In this document: positions 27,086 through 37,400 of the stretch, piece after piece | Numbering within the stretch: the stretch's first letter is position 1 | Layout of the letters: each line of letters begins with the position of its first letter | From: CS4-C045 sp963844115 | GTDB lineage: Bacteria; Planctomycetota; Planctomycetia; Pirellulales; UBA7805 | NCBI GenBank assembly: GCA_963844115.1 | Contig: CAWJNN010000068.1 | Coordinates: forward strand, 1-64,000 | Length of the DNA: 64,000 nucleotides | Reading direction: 5' to 3' | Notes under the pieces: model-generated | Seen by the model: only the letters and a program-made list of their open reading frames with translations | The model's database searches: none | Told to the model about the DNA's origin: nothing | Translations under genes and position numbers: made by a program

Positions 27086-27804
27086 CCCGGCTGATTAGCC
27101 CCCAGGTCGTCGCCGAATTCTTCTGATCGGCAGATTTCCCTCGGTTGGCACACCATCTGCATAGGTAAGTACCCGATAACCTGAATATACCGCTGCGCAA
27201 TCGATCTGCCTGGCCCATTGTGGCCGAGCATTTTGACCAGCAGCAGGGATCCGTATCGGTCAGCGCGGTGCATCTGCCGCGCGCTGAAACGCGGAAAAAC
27301 CGTGCGAATGGAGCCGGATAAGTCCTTGGTGCGCTTAGATTTGCGCACTCTGGCTTGAAATCGGGCTGTCGCAAGGGTGTTCGTGTTCTGGCGCGCGCTG
27401 GATGCCATATCCGCAGGTCTAGGGAGACGGACTGCGGGGACCGTGGTGCGCTGCGCAGACAGTGCGCTGCGCAGACGGTTCGAACTTGCGATCTACAGCC
27501 GCCGGTCGGCTACTCCAAAAGGGGTAGCCAAAATGGTAGAGGTCCCTACCAACTTGGTCATCCATCGCCGCCGGCCTTCATCGGCAGACCGCCGATCCGC
27601 GGAATTATCGCGGCTGTAAATTCTTAACTGGAAGATACTTATATCTTTTTCCCCAGATACAGAATTTTTTGTTTCCCACTGGCACATCGCATGCATTTGT
27701 GGTCAGTCTCGTGTGGTCGCGGGGTAGCCTCGTGATCAGCCACAAGGCCACGATCAACCGACGGGATTGCGGGCCCGATTTCCCGCTAGCAAAGGAAACG
27801 ACCA
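27086..27804. other. Intergenic region, no gene recognised
   Basis: Open frames here are short and without recognisable motifs. A direct repeat of TGCGCTGCGCAGAC lies near 27450-27475. The last 150 bp probably holds the promoter of the small basic protein; no element was identified. Confidence 0.45.
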
Positions 27805-27996
27805 ATGAATGTCAATGATGCGGATGGCTACGACGACGAATTCGGACCCACCTATCGTCGGACGGGCAACGACCAGCCAACACGCAAGTCCCAACCGAAT
27901 AAATCGCTTCCGGGAAGTTCAAAATTCGGGCGACGCCGAAACAACTCCAGCCAAAAGGGCATCCACAAACGACGGGTCCGCAAGATCCAGTGGTAA
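27805..27996 (+). CDS. Small basic protein, probably conserved in planctomycetes
   Basis: 63 residues with an acidic start (NDADGYDDEFG), a serine/lysine-rich middle and a strongly basic, aromatic end (GIHKRRVRKIQW). It has a good ribosome-binding site (AAGGAAAC) before the ATG. Basic charge suggests nucleic-acid or ribosome binding, but this is inference. I cannot assign a family. Confidence 0.6.
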   Translation: MNVNDADGYDDEFGPTYRRTGNDQPTRKSQPNKSLPGSSKFGRRRNNSSQKGIHKRRVRKIQW

Positions 27997-28092
27997 CCCC
28001 ACGAGACCGCGTCACTGAACTTTCTCAACTTTTTTCTCCGACAAGAAACAGTTCGGATCACTCTGAACGCAGGTGCGAAGGGAATAGCTCCA

Positions 28093-28602
28093 ATGCAAAC
28101 ACGTAGGCAGTTATCAGGTTTCGTAGCCCTCGCCGTTGCCCTTGCCGTGGGCCTCGCGGTAAGCAACGCCAGCGACCCAAATATCGCGGCCAGCAACGAC
28201 AACACGACGCAGCGTGCAAGGGCCAATACTATTTCGACCGCCACGGTCGACGCCGCCTCCGGCAGCGAAGAACAGCGGCTTGTCAGCGAGTTCTTCTCCG
28301 ACGACGACCGTGGGACGACGATCGAGTCGACTACGATTCGACAGTTGCTAAACCTGATGACTGAGCGCGTTTCGGACACTTCTGAACATGGCGCTGGACT
28401 TGGCGATGACGCGTCATTTCAGCCGTTTTCGTCACCGGCCGTGTCGCTGAACATCGAACAGGCGGACGGCCAGACGGATGTTTTCTCCGGAATGCGAGCC
28501 GGAATACCAGATAGTGAAGTGGGACAATTCCCTTGCTTCGTTGACATTCCTCGCGAAGCCACGATTCAATTGGCATCCACATCCGTGTTAGATTTGTTGT
28601 AA
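28093..28602 (+). CDS. Secreted hypothetical protein
   Basis: 169 residues. A signal peptide-like stretch (FVALAVALAVGLAVSNAS) is followed by a Ser/Thr/Asp-rich body without recognisable domains. Function unknown. Confidence 0.5.
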   Translation: MQTRRQLSGFVALAVALAVGLAVSNASDPNIAASNDNTTQRARANTISTATVDAASGSEEQRLVSEFFSDDDRGTTIESTTIRQLLNLMTERVSDTSEHGAGLGDDASFQPFSSPAVSLNIEQADGQTDVFSGMRAGIPDSEVGQFPCFVDIPREATIQLASTSVLDLL

Positions 28603-28693
28603 GACAAGAGGACTTTCGCCTCCGGTGGGGCACGGGGCACGCCGTCAAACGTTCTGCCGGTTGCGATCCAGCGAATACGATCGCCCGAGCGCA

Positions 28694-29041
28694 TTACGTT
28701 GCGGCGGGGCCTAAACGTATTTCCAGCCGGACCGGCCCGAAGACGTCCGTAACTGTCTGGCCAATCACCTGGCCTGCGACGTCGATTTCGATTGTATTGC
28801 GAGCTGTCAGGATCGCGGTGACATCGAATCCGCAGGACTTCGTGTCCCAGGGGGCTTCACCTAACGGTCGGGCATTCAACACTACGCGTTCGACTCGATC
28901 CGGGTTTTCCACGACCAACCACACCTGCTCGTGAGCTTCCAGGCCGGTCGGGCAGTTGAACGAGCGGCGGTAGCGAGTCGGGTTTTGATCGGCGTTATTC
29001 TGCCACGGATTCCTCAGTCGGATGATGTGCGGGTAGGTCAT
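28694..29041 (-). CDS. Hypothetical protein with galactose-binding-like jelly-roll
   Basis: About 115 residues from ATG 29041. The body (IIRLRNPWQ, RYRRSFNCPTGL, VWLVVENPDRVERVVLN) looks like the small jelly-roll found at the N terminus of beta-galactosidases or mannosidases, here alone. No signal peptide. The frame is open upstream to 29200, but conserved-looking sequence begins near 29041. Function unknown. Confidence 0.55.
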   Translation of the reverse strand: MTYPHIIRLRNPWQNNADQNPTRYRRSFNCPTGLEAHEQVWLVVENPDRVERVVLNARPLGEAPWDTKSCGFDVTAILTARNTIEIDVAGQVIGQTVTDVFGPVRLEIRLGPAAT

Positions 29042-29357
29042 CGACGCCTGCGATACGAACAAGAGTCCAGCCGTCGTGGTCGCGAGCCCGTCACGCCGGC
29101 GCTGGAAATCGGGCTGAAGTAGTTGCCCTGGTGGCTTCTGCTGCAAATGATAATAGAGTCTGGTCGTGAGCCATGGCAATCTCACGCAGCTTGGACGCAT
29201 CCCGGTGTAGCTTTCAAGGGCCTCGCAACGACGTTAAACTAGGATGACGGATTTCGGCTGTTTCACTTTCTCTTCGCATTGTAGAGGTAGACGCCCGACG
29301 GACGCTTTTCGTTGCCCGGCGTCGACCGTTAGGCGGGAACACCGAATAGCATTCGGC

Positions 29358-29420
29358 GGGAATATCAGAACCGGGAATATCAGAACAGAGAATATCAGAA
29401 CAGAGAATATCAGAACAGAG
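29358..29420. repeat. 15-bp tandem repeat before the TPR gene
   Basis: Four units of GAGAATATCAGAACA (the first two with GGG starts) end directly before the AGGAGG ribosome-binding site at 29421-29426. Confidence 0.9.
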
Positions 29421-29434
29421 AGGAGGAATGGCTG

Positions 29435-32400
29435 ATGGTGCGTGCCTTGATCCCCACACTGTTGATCCGCGTATTGTGTATCGTCCTGTTCGCGTCGATT
29501 GCCGGCGGCGGGTCCCCTCTGATCGCTCAAGAATCGTCCGACGCCGCGAAGATTCAATTCAGTGCGGCCGCCGAACTGCAAAACGACGATCTGTTCGATC
29601 TGGCGATTGGGGAATGGAAAACCTTTCTGGAAAAACACCCGGATGACCCGTTGGCGGTCAAGGCAAGGCATTTTCTGGGTGTCTGTCTGAACCAGGAAAA
29701 GAAATACGAAGAGGCGGTCGCCGAGCTGGGAAAAGTCGCCGCCGAGCACCCCAAATTTGAAATGCTGGCCGCCACGCTGATCAATCTCGCGACGGCACAA
29801 TACCAGCTGGCCACCGCGGCGAACGATCCGAAGCTCTATACGGAGTCCGCGGCCACCTACGGAAAGCTACTCTCGCAATTCCCAAATGACAGCCTGGCCT
29901 CGACGGCGCAATACAACCTGGCCGAATGCTACTACGCACTGCACGAGACTCAAAAGGCAATCGATGCCTACCAGACGTTCCTCAAGCAATACCCGGACGA
30001 CAAGCTGAAACCGGACGCCTATTACGCCCTCGGAATTACCCAGCTCGAAGCCGACAAGCCCGTCGAGGCATTGGTTACGCTGGATCAATTTCTGCAGCTG
30101 TACCCCGACCACAAACTATCGGCACAAGCCAGGATGTATAAGGCCGACGCGCTGTTCGATCAGGAGAAGTTCGGCGACGCGGAAAAGCAATATGCCGCGC
30201 TCGCCGTCACCGAAGGGTTTGCCTTTGCCGATCGCTGCCTGATGCGGCAGGCCGACTGTGCGACGAGCCAAAAAAAGTATGGGGAGTCGGCGGCGATCTA
30301 CGCCGACGTCGCGAAGCGCTTTCCCATGTCCCAGTATCTACCCGCTGCAACGCTGTCGGCCGGTAGCCGCTATCATCTGGCCGGCGATCATCAGCAAGCG
30401 ATCGAATGGCTCGGCCGCGCCTCCGGTCCGCAAGAGGCCGAAGCAGCGCATTGGCTCGCCCGCGCTCACCTCGAATTGAAGAAGCCCGCCCCCGCGCTGG
30501 AGGCGGTCGAAAAGGTGCTGCCCAAGGCCGAAAAGAGTGAGTTTTATGTCGACTTGTTGCTGGATCAGGCAGATGCGTTGTACGAAATAACTTCACGGCG
30601 CAAAGAGGCTATCGCGGTTTACGCCAAGGTCGTAGACCAATTTCCAGACCACGCAAAGGCCCCCACCGCGCTTTATTACGCCGGGTGGACAGCATTCAAT
30701 CTGGGTGAACACGATCTGGCCAAGCAATACACCAAGCGATTCCTCGACGCATTCCCTGACCATGAACTGCGCACGGCTGTTGAATCAGTCGCCGCCGACA
30801 GCTATTTAAATACCGGTGAGCTGGCACGGGCCGAAAAGCAATACGGCGCACTGCTGCAGCGCAACCCGCAGCACGAAGATGCCCGTCGCTGGCGGCTTTT
30901 GTTGAGCTGGTCGATGTTCCGACAGAAGAAATACGAACCGACGATCGCTGTTCTCGAATCGAAAATCGATGACTTCGAGCAACCTGGCCGCCGTGCCGAA
31001 GCGTGCCTGGTCTTGGGCAATTGTCATTTTGCCCTCAAACAATTCGAGCAAGCGCGGGACGCTCTGCAAAAGTGTGTCGCAACGGAACCTCAAGGCGACG
31101 TCAGCGAAGAAGCTCTGTTACTGCTCTCCCGTGCCCAACACCAGTTGAATGACCTGGCCGCTGCGCAAAAAACAGCCCGGCAGCTGATCCAGGATTTTCC
31201 GAGCAGCAAGATTCTGGATCGTGCCCTCTATCGACTGGGCGAATATCTGTACAACAGCGGCGAGTTCAAATTGGCCGCGGCACAGTACCAGAAGGTCGTC
31301 GACGACTTTCCCAACAGTCCGCTGCTCCCGACCGCCCTGTACTGGCTGGGGGCTTCCCAGATCGCTGAACAGGACTATCCGTCCGCGGATACGACGATGA
31401 CTCGCTTGATTGATCAGCATGGCGAGAATCCGCTGGCCGCATCGGGCCGATACATGCGTGCGCAAGCGCGTCGACTTTCCGGAAAACCGGCCGACGCCGT
31501 CGCTGACGTCCTCGCGTTCCTGGAAACCAAACCGGATCAAGCGGACCGCTCGGGAGCCCTGTTCGAACGCGGCCTCGCAGAAATGGACTTGAAAGACTAT
31601 CCAGCTGCCATCGCGTCCTTTCAAGCGATCTTGAAAGATGATCCCAAGTACGAAGGTATCGACAAGGTTGAGTACCAGTTGGCATGGTCGCTGAAAAACG
31701 CCAATCGGGACCAAGAAGCGTCTGCCATGTTCGGCCAGCTGGCCCAACAGCGCCCGGACAGCCCCTTCGCCGCGGAGGCGTCGTATCACGTGGGTGAACA
31801 GAAATATGCCGATCAGCAATACAAGCCCGCTGTCGAAAGCTACCAGGCCGCTTTGCGCCAGGCGACGGCCGGTCAGCAACTGGATATCGCCGAGATGGCG
31901 CTGCATAAGCTGGCGTGGTCACAGTATCGCCTGGGCACTTTTGGTGAGGCGCAGCAATCTTTTGATAAACAGCTGCAGCAGTATCCCGAAGGCAACTTGG
32001 CGCACGACGCGCGTTTTATGTCGGCCGAATGCCTGTTTGAGCAGGAACAGTTCCAAAAAGCACTCGACGCCTACCAGGCCGTCCGCAAAGATCCGCCACC
32101 GTCGCAGGATTTTCAGCTGTTGGCGCTGCTGCACGCCGGCCAATCAGCCAACCAGCTCAAGGATTGGCCGAACGGCGTTACCCTGCTGGAGGAGTCGCTT
32201 GACGTTTTCCCCGATTCGGTTCGCGAACCCGATATTCTGTATGAGATCGCCTGGGCCAAACAGAATCTCAAGTCGCTGGACGAGGCGATGGAACTCTATC
32301 AGCGTGTCACGGACATGACACAGCGGGAAGTAGGAGCACGCGCACGACTGATGATGGGAGAAATCAAGTTTGAACAAGGCCAGCACAAAGAGGCGATTGT

Positions 32401-32608
32401 CAATTTCTTCAAGGTTTTTCGGGGATATAAGGGCGCTCCAGCGTCTTACGATCCCTGGAAATCTCAGGCGATGTACGAGACCGCCCGCTGCTTTGAAGTA
32501 TTAAAGAACGTTCCCAATGCCAAGAAATACTATCAACAGTTGCTGAAAGATTACCCCGAAAGTCAGCTCGCCAAGCTCGCCCAACAGCGTGTTTCGGAAC
32601 TCAAGTAG
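29435..32608 (+). CDS. Large periplasmic tetratricopeptide-repeat protein
   Basis: 1057 residues. A signal peptide (LLIRVLCIVLFASIAGGGSPLIAQ) is followed by about twenty TPR or YbgF/BamD-like repeats, e.g. AYQTFLKQYPDDKLKPDAYYALG and AQYQKVVDDFPNSPLLPTALYWLG. Such proteins serve as scaffolds for envelope complexes. AGGAGG at 29421-29426 is 8 bases before ATG 29435 but only 1 base before ATG 29428, which decides the start. It leads a probable operon with ExbB, ExbD and a membrane toroid protein. YbgF/CpoB is similarly placed beside Tol-Pal genes in proteobacteria, so a Tol-like partnership is plausible. Confidence 0.88.
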   Translation: MVRALIPTLLIRVLCIVLFASIAGGGSPLIAQESSDAAKIQFSAAAELQNDDLFDLAIGEWKTFLEKHPDDPLAVKARHFLGVCLNQEKKYEEAVAELGKVAAEHPKFEMLAATLINLATAQYQLATAANDPKLYTESAATYGKLLSQFPNDSLASTAQYNLAECYYALHETQKAIDAYQTFLKQYPDDKLKPDAYYALGITQLEADKPVEALVTLDQFLQLYPDHKLSAQARMYKADALFDQEKFGDAEKQYAALAVTEGFAFADRCLMRQADCATSQKKYGESAAIYADVAKRFPMSQYLPAATLSAGSRYHLAGDHQQAIEWLGRASGPQEAEAAHWLARAHLELKKPAPALEAVEKVLPKAEKSEFYVDLLLDQADALYEITSRRKEAIAVYAKVVDQFPDHAKAPTALYYAGWTAFNLGEHDLAKQYTKRFLDAFPDHELRTAVESVAADSYLNTGELARAEKQYGALLQRNPQHEDARRWRLLLSWSMFRQKKYEPTIAVLESKIDDFEQPGRRAEACLVLGNCHFALKQFEQARDALQKCVATEPQGDVSEEALLLLSRAQHQLNDLAAAQKTARQLIQDFPSSKILDRALYRLGEYLYNSGEFKLAAAQYQKVVDDFPNSPLLPTALYWLGASQIAEQDYPSADTTMTRLIDQHGENPLAASGRYMRAQARRLSGKPADAVADVLAFLETKPDQADRSGALFERGLAEMDLKDYPAAIASFQAILKDDPKYEGIDKVEYQLAWSLKNANRDQEASAMFGQLAQQRPDSPFAAEASYHVGEQKYADQQYKPAVESYQAALRQATAGQQLDIAEMALHKLAWSQYRLGTFGEAQQSFDKQLQQYPEGNLAHDARFMSAECLFEQEQFQKALDAYQAVRKDPPPSQDFQLLALLHAGQSANQLKDWPNGVTLLEESLDVFPDSVREPDILYEIAWAKQNLKSLDEAMELYQRVTDMTQREVGARARLMMGEIKFEQGQHKEAIVNFFKVFRGYKGAPASYDPWKSQAMYETARCFEVLKNVPNAKKYYQQLLKDYPESQLAKLAQQRVSELK

Positions 32609-32721
32609 ACGTGACGTGAATCCAAGCGTCCAAGGGCCCGGCCTGAATGCCTGCCGTTTTCGCTGGATTCACGGCGCAGCGAGTCTATCCAAACGAATCT
32701 ATCCAATAGCGTGAACTTGCG

Positions 32722-33765
32722 ATGCATTACGAACATTTTACGAGAATCGCCATGAGTTTTTGTCTGAGGTCAAGCCCCTGGTTTCTTGCCTTCGCCATCG
32801 TCCTGGCCGCAGGAACGATCCGTCCAGGCAACGCGTTCGCTCAACCCGCCGCTGCCGTCGACGAGGAATTGAAGGAAATCGAAGACGCGCTAGCCAACCA
32901 ACCAGTGGATGCAACGCAACCCGCCAGCGCGGATGCCGACGGTGAGCCCGCCAAGCAAGCTGGGCCAGACTTCGCTGAGCTGAACCTGTTGAAGCTGCTG
33001 CTGGCGGGAGGTTGGCCGATGATACCGATTGCCTTCATGCTGGTATTGGTCATCACATTTACGATCGAACGCATCCTAGGACTTCGACGCGATAAAGTTA
33101 TGCCTGGCGGTTTGACCAACGAACTTGGGCAATTGGCGACAACGTCCAGTGGATTCGATCCACGCGTTGTCTATCGAATCTGCCAGCAATATCCTTCCGC
33201 CGCTTCCAATGTCATTCGATCCATGTTGCTCAAGATTGGACGGCCCCACTCGGAGGTCGAGCACGCGGTGCTTGAAGCGAACGAACGTGAGTCGTCGCGA
33301 CTGTACGCCAACGTTCGCTGGCTGAATCTTGCCGCCGCGGTGACGCCCCTGATGGGGCTGTTCGGAACCGTGTGGGGAATGATCAATGCCTTTTACGCGA
33401 CCGCCAATCTTCCGGATGGCGCGAGCAAAGCCCAGGTCCTGGCGGACGGCATCGTGATCGCCCTGGTCACGACGCTCGGCGGCCTGTTCGTTGCCATCCC
33501 AGCCGCGATCGCCGCGCACTTTTTCGAAGGCCGAATTCAATCTCTGTTTCACGAGATCGATGAATTGCTAACGAGCCTCTTACCACAGATCGAGCGTTTC
33601 GAAGGCAAGCTGCGGGTTAGCCAGGACCACCTGTCCGGCGACGCGGACGGACGCCCGGCAGCCCCCGCAGAGTTGACGAAAGAACCGCCGACAGCTCCGC
33701 CTGCCGGCCGAACCAAAAAAGCCGACCCGACGCCTCCGCCCGCACGACAACCCACGGAGGCGTGA
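32722..33765 (+). CDS. exbB: MotA/TolQ/ExbB proton channel family protein
   Basis: 347 residues. A signal-like N terminus (FLAFAIVLAAGTIRPGNAFAQ) is followed by an acidic periplasmic stretch, then three transmembrane helices at about 96-116, 201-221 and 246-270. The core signature is LNLAAAVTPLMGLFGTVWGMINAF and VTTLGGLFVAIPAAIAAHFF. With ExbD it should form the proton-driven motor that energises an envelope partner. The C terminus is proline-rich. It is followed by a heptamer array and exbD. Confidence 0.92.
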   Translation: MHYEHFTRIAMSFCLRSSPWFLAFAIVLAAGTIRPGNAFAQPAAAVDEELKEIEDALANQPVDATQPASADADGEPAKQAGPDFAELNLLKLLLAGGWPMIPIAFMLVLVITFTIERILGLRRDKVMPGGLTNELGQLATTSSGFDPRVVYRICQQYPSAASNVIRSMLLKIGRPHSEVEHAVLEANERESSRLYANVRWLNLAAAVTPLMGLFGTVWGMINAFYATANLPDGASKAQVLADGIVIALVTTLGGLFVAIPAAIAAHFFEGRIQSLFHEIDELLTSLLPQIERFEGKLRVSQDHLSGDADGRPAAPAELTKEPPTAPPAGRTKKADPTPPPARQPTEA

Positions 33766-33770
33766 TCGGT

Positions 33771-33939
33771 AATCTGCAATTTGCAATCCCAAATCCCAAA
33801 TCCCAAATCCCAAATCCCATATCCCAAATCCCATATCCCAAATCCCATATCCCAAATCCCAAATCCGCAATCCGCAATCCGCAATCCGCAATCCCCAATC
33901 CCCAATCCCCAATCCCCAATCCCCAATCCCCAATCCCCA
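33771..33939. repeat. AATCCCA/AATCCGC/AATCCCC heptamer array between exbB and exbD
   Basis: About 24 units in blocks: AATCCCA with TATCCCA variants, then four AATCCGC, then about seven AATCCCC. The last unit touches the exbD ATG, so there is no Shine-Dalgarno sequence. The exbD frame is open through the array. Confidence 0.95.
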
Positions 33940-34350
33940 ATGCCCGTCAAATTCGACAAAGGATCAGCCCTCAGCTCGCTTAGCCTGACACCGCTGATCG
34001 ATATCGTCTTTCTCCTCTTGATCTTTTTTCTGGTCGCAACGCGATTCGCCGAAGAGGAACGCGAATTGGATGTCAATCTGCCCGTTGCCAGTGATGCCAA
34101 GCCCCTGACACAGAAGCCGGACATTGCCTGGGTCAACATCGATCGAGATGGCAGCTATTTCGTACAGGGAAAAATTGTCGACCTTGACGAATTGGAAGCC
34201 ATCCTGGGCCAGGCGGCCACCAACAACCCTGGCACCCAATCCGTGAAGATCCGAGGTGACCGGGCAAGCGACTTGCAACATGCAGTCGCGGTGATGAACC
34301 TGTGCAAGAAAGTCAATATTCGTGACTGTAGCATTGCCACAGATAAATAG
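33940..34350 (+). CDS. exbD: ExbD/TolR biopolymer transport protein
   Basis: 136 residues. One N-terminal membrane helix (LTPLIDIVFLLLIFFLVAT, residues 16-34) carries the conserved Asp of the proton path. A periplasmic domain follows with IRGDRASDLQHAVAVMNLCKK. Starting at 33940 gives a normal-length ExbD; an upstream in-frame start would add about 53 residues encoded by the heptamer array. The missing ribosome-binding site suggests leaderless-like initiation, coupling to exbB, or use of the longer start. Confidence 0.9.
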   Translation: MPVKFDKGSALSSLSLTPLIDIVFLLLIFFLVATRFAEEERELDVNLPVASDAKPLTQKPDIAWVNIDRDGSYFVQGKIVDLDELEAILGQAATNNPGTQSVKIRGDRASDLQHAVAVMNLCKKVNIRDCSIATDK

Positions 34351-34446
34351 GGACGGACACCCGTAGGGACGAACGAGCAGATACTGCGGCGCGGCAGTCC
34401 ACACGAATCATTCGATCAACACCAAACCTTCATTCAATAACCGATC

Positions 34447-37400
34447 ATGGCGAAACGCGTCCGCCGAGTCATTCGACGAGTCAAGCAGCCGCTGACGGCG
34501 TCTTTCGATGACCAACTCTGGCCGGTTAACATCGTCCTGCTGATTCTGGGTGGCTTTCTCACGGGCGAGATTCTGATCTTTGGCGATTTCACGACCCCAG
34601 CGGTGTTCAGCAACGGATGGACCTGGCTAAGCTGGGTCTGGTTCGCCGTCATCGGCACCATGCTCTTAGCGTGGAAAGCAGGCGGTCGCACGGCCCGCCG
34701 CACTCAGCTGTCCGGCGCCGTTGCCCTGGTTCTGACACTGTCCCTTCTAACCGCATGTTACTACTTTCACATCTTTTCAGCGGTAGCCATCGAAGACACA
34801 CTTAACGACGTGGCGGCAACGTCGGACTTCGTCGCGCCGGAAGTTGTGCAGTACCTCGAAATTCAGCAACCTCACGTCGTACTGGAACACGAACGGCCCG
34901 TAGAAACTGAACCGCTGGAGCCGGAGACGTCAGAGCCTGAACAACAGACGACACAATCCGATCCGGCGGTTCGATCGCCGGTTCCCAATGCACAACCAAC
35001 GCCTCAGGTCGAACGGCAGGCGGATGCTTCTGCTCGCCAGCAGCCTGAACGCCGGCGTACTCCGCCCAAACAAGCGGAAACCACGGGCAGGCTAAGCCGC
35101 CAACCTCAACCTTCCACGGCTCGACCGAATCAGGTCGCTTCGCCGACGGTCTCGACTCAAGAACAACCGAAGGCGGCGACGCTCGACGCCCAGACACAAC
35201 CCGTTGCGCCCCGCAAGTCGATGTCCGCGTCGCAGCGCGCGACGGCTGCAACCGATCCGGCCACGGAAGTGACACAGCCGACGCTGCAAACGGCCCGCCA
35301 GCCGACCGCCTTGTCGGACAAACCAAAGCTCGACACATCGCGTCCATCGCAGCAACGTGCCGTACGGCAGCCGGCCGAAGTTCCCAACACGCTTCATATA
35401 GCCAAAGTGCCGCCCACCGCCAGCGATGCTTCGGAACCAAGTCAACTCCAGCCGTCACACAGCATCAAGCGTCAAACGGCGACCAGCGAGATCGTCCCTC
35501 AGCAACAGCCCAGCAATGACGTCATTGCGTCGGAGCCGCGCCGCGACGAGCCGGCACGGGAATCGCCGGCACCGCGCGAGCCGCAGCTGACGCGCAGCGA
35601 CGTCACCGCGCCGTCACGTAGCGCCGAGGTCGCGAACTCGGCAATTGACAAACGTGCGACGCCCGACCAGCAGGTAGCGAAGTCGCAACAAACGCCAACG
35701 ACTCCGCTGCAACCAAAATCATCTACGATCCAACGACAGACCTCCACGGCGACCGGCGCAAAACCCGATGTGACGGCCAGCAAGCTGGATGAAAGACCTG
35801 TAACCACGTCCGCGGAGTCGATGGCGCAATCACGTCAGGCGACCGCCACGACGGCGCCTACCCTACAGCCCAACGAACAAGCCAGCGACCATCCGCGCCG
35901 AGCGTCACGAATCGCCGAAAGCGAGGCATCTCCCGTCGCGTTATCCAACCCGGCGGTTGTGCAGTCCAGCCAACCGACCCAGCACTCCGTACAACCGCGC
36001 GCCTCCGCTCACAGCGTTTCGAGGCGTGGCGTAGCCGGCGCCGGGGCTCAACGTAACCTGGACGACGGGGATCCGGCCCCACGTACCGTTGCTCCCGTCG
36101 CGTCTGCCGCCGCACGGCGCAGCACGGCTACTTCCGAGAATCCTAATCCCAACGACTTATTGACCAGCCAACAGGCAAGTGTCGCCAAGGATCGCGCGCT
36201 GGCTAGTGCGCCATCGTCAACGCTGCAGGCCCAACCCATCGACGCCGCCGCGGCATCCGGCGCGACGGATCCGAGCGAATTGGATGCGAGCAGCAGCGCC
36301 GCGATGCGCGTCAATTCGGCTGCCCAAAATCAAGCGACCGTGACCGCCGACGTCGGCAACACGGAATTCGACACGGGCCCAACCCAAATTGCTTCCGAGC
36401 TAGAAAGCGGCCGCGCGGCGGGGGGTGGGGAACCGGAAGTGCATCACGCCACCCCCAGCGCGGAAGCACAGCGTCTGGCACCTGCCGGCGGAGAATTACT
36501 CGCGGCACTCGATACGCATGCCATTGCCGCTCAGCCTGTTGATATCGAGGCCGACGGTGGTGGCCAGCCACCCGCGCCGGCCGCCGACGCGGCAGCCACT
36601 GCCGCCACAAGGACCAGTCCCGCGGCCAGCGCGCAGGCTGCGGCCATGGCGAACGATCAACCGGGCGATGCCGCGCCGAGCGGTAGCCATGCCGAACAGC
36701 TCGCCGCGATACGCCGCATGCGAGAGAAGACAGCGGCGGCGACACCCCCCGGCGCAACGCCAGGTGGTGGTACGGATAAGCCTGTTCGTGAGGGCAGGAT
36801 CCAACACACCGCAACCGCCAAAGCCGACGCACCGACCATCGAGTCTCCCGCCGGCGGCCAAGCGGCTCCTGAGGGTCCGCAAGCGGCGGGTGGCCAGCTG
36901 TCACGCGTTGGCGGGAGCCCGGGGCAACGCCAACCCGCCGTTACCAAGCTGGCTGGAGCGGCTGAAAGTGATGCTGCGTTGAACGTACCGGATCTGGGCG
37001 CCAAAGGATGCGCGGCGGCGAACGTTCTGAGGCGCCGGACGGCGATCAGGTCGCCAACGCGACCTCGACCGGCGGTGCGCCTTTGAAGCAAAGTACCGCA
37101 GCAAGCCTCCCCGGCGTCGCGAACGTCCAAGTGGATGACGAATTGGCCGGCGGGGCACCGCAGAGCGAGGCTCCTTTAACCAATGTCTCGCCAGGGGTTG
37201 GTCAGGGTACCCCGCAGCGACGCGAGAGCGGCGGCACGCAGGTCCTCGCTCCGGCGGAACCAGGCGATGGAGGGATCGGATCGGAATCCTCCCAAGAGGT
37301 TGGTAACCCAAGCCGCAAGGCGCAGCGCACCAGTGATGTGGTGACCCTCGATGCAGACGCTCGGTTTCAACGGCGCGACGTGGGTGGTCCTATTCAGCCA

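Noticed and set aside
27355..27627. A 90-residue open frame in the 27.1-27.8 kb gap
   Set aside because: No ribosome-binding site, no motif, and several equally long frames overlap it.
33771..33960. Open frames through the exbB-exbD array on both strands (e.g. GFGIWDLGYGIWD)
   Set aside because: Products of the stop-free heptamers, not independent genes.
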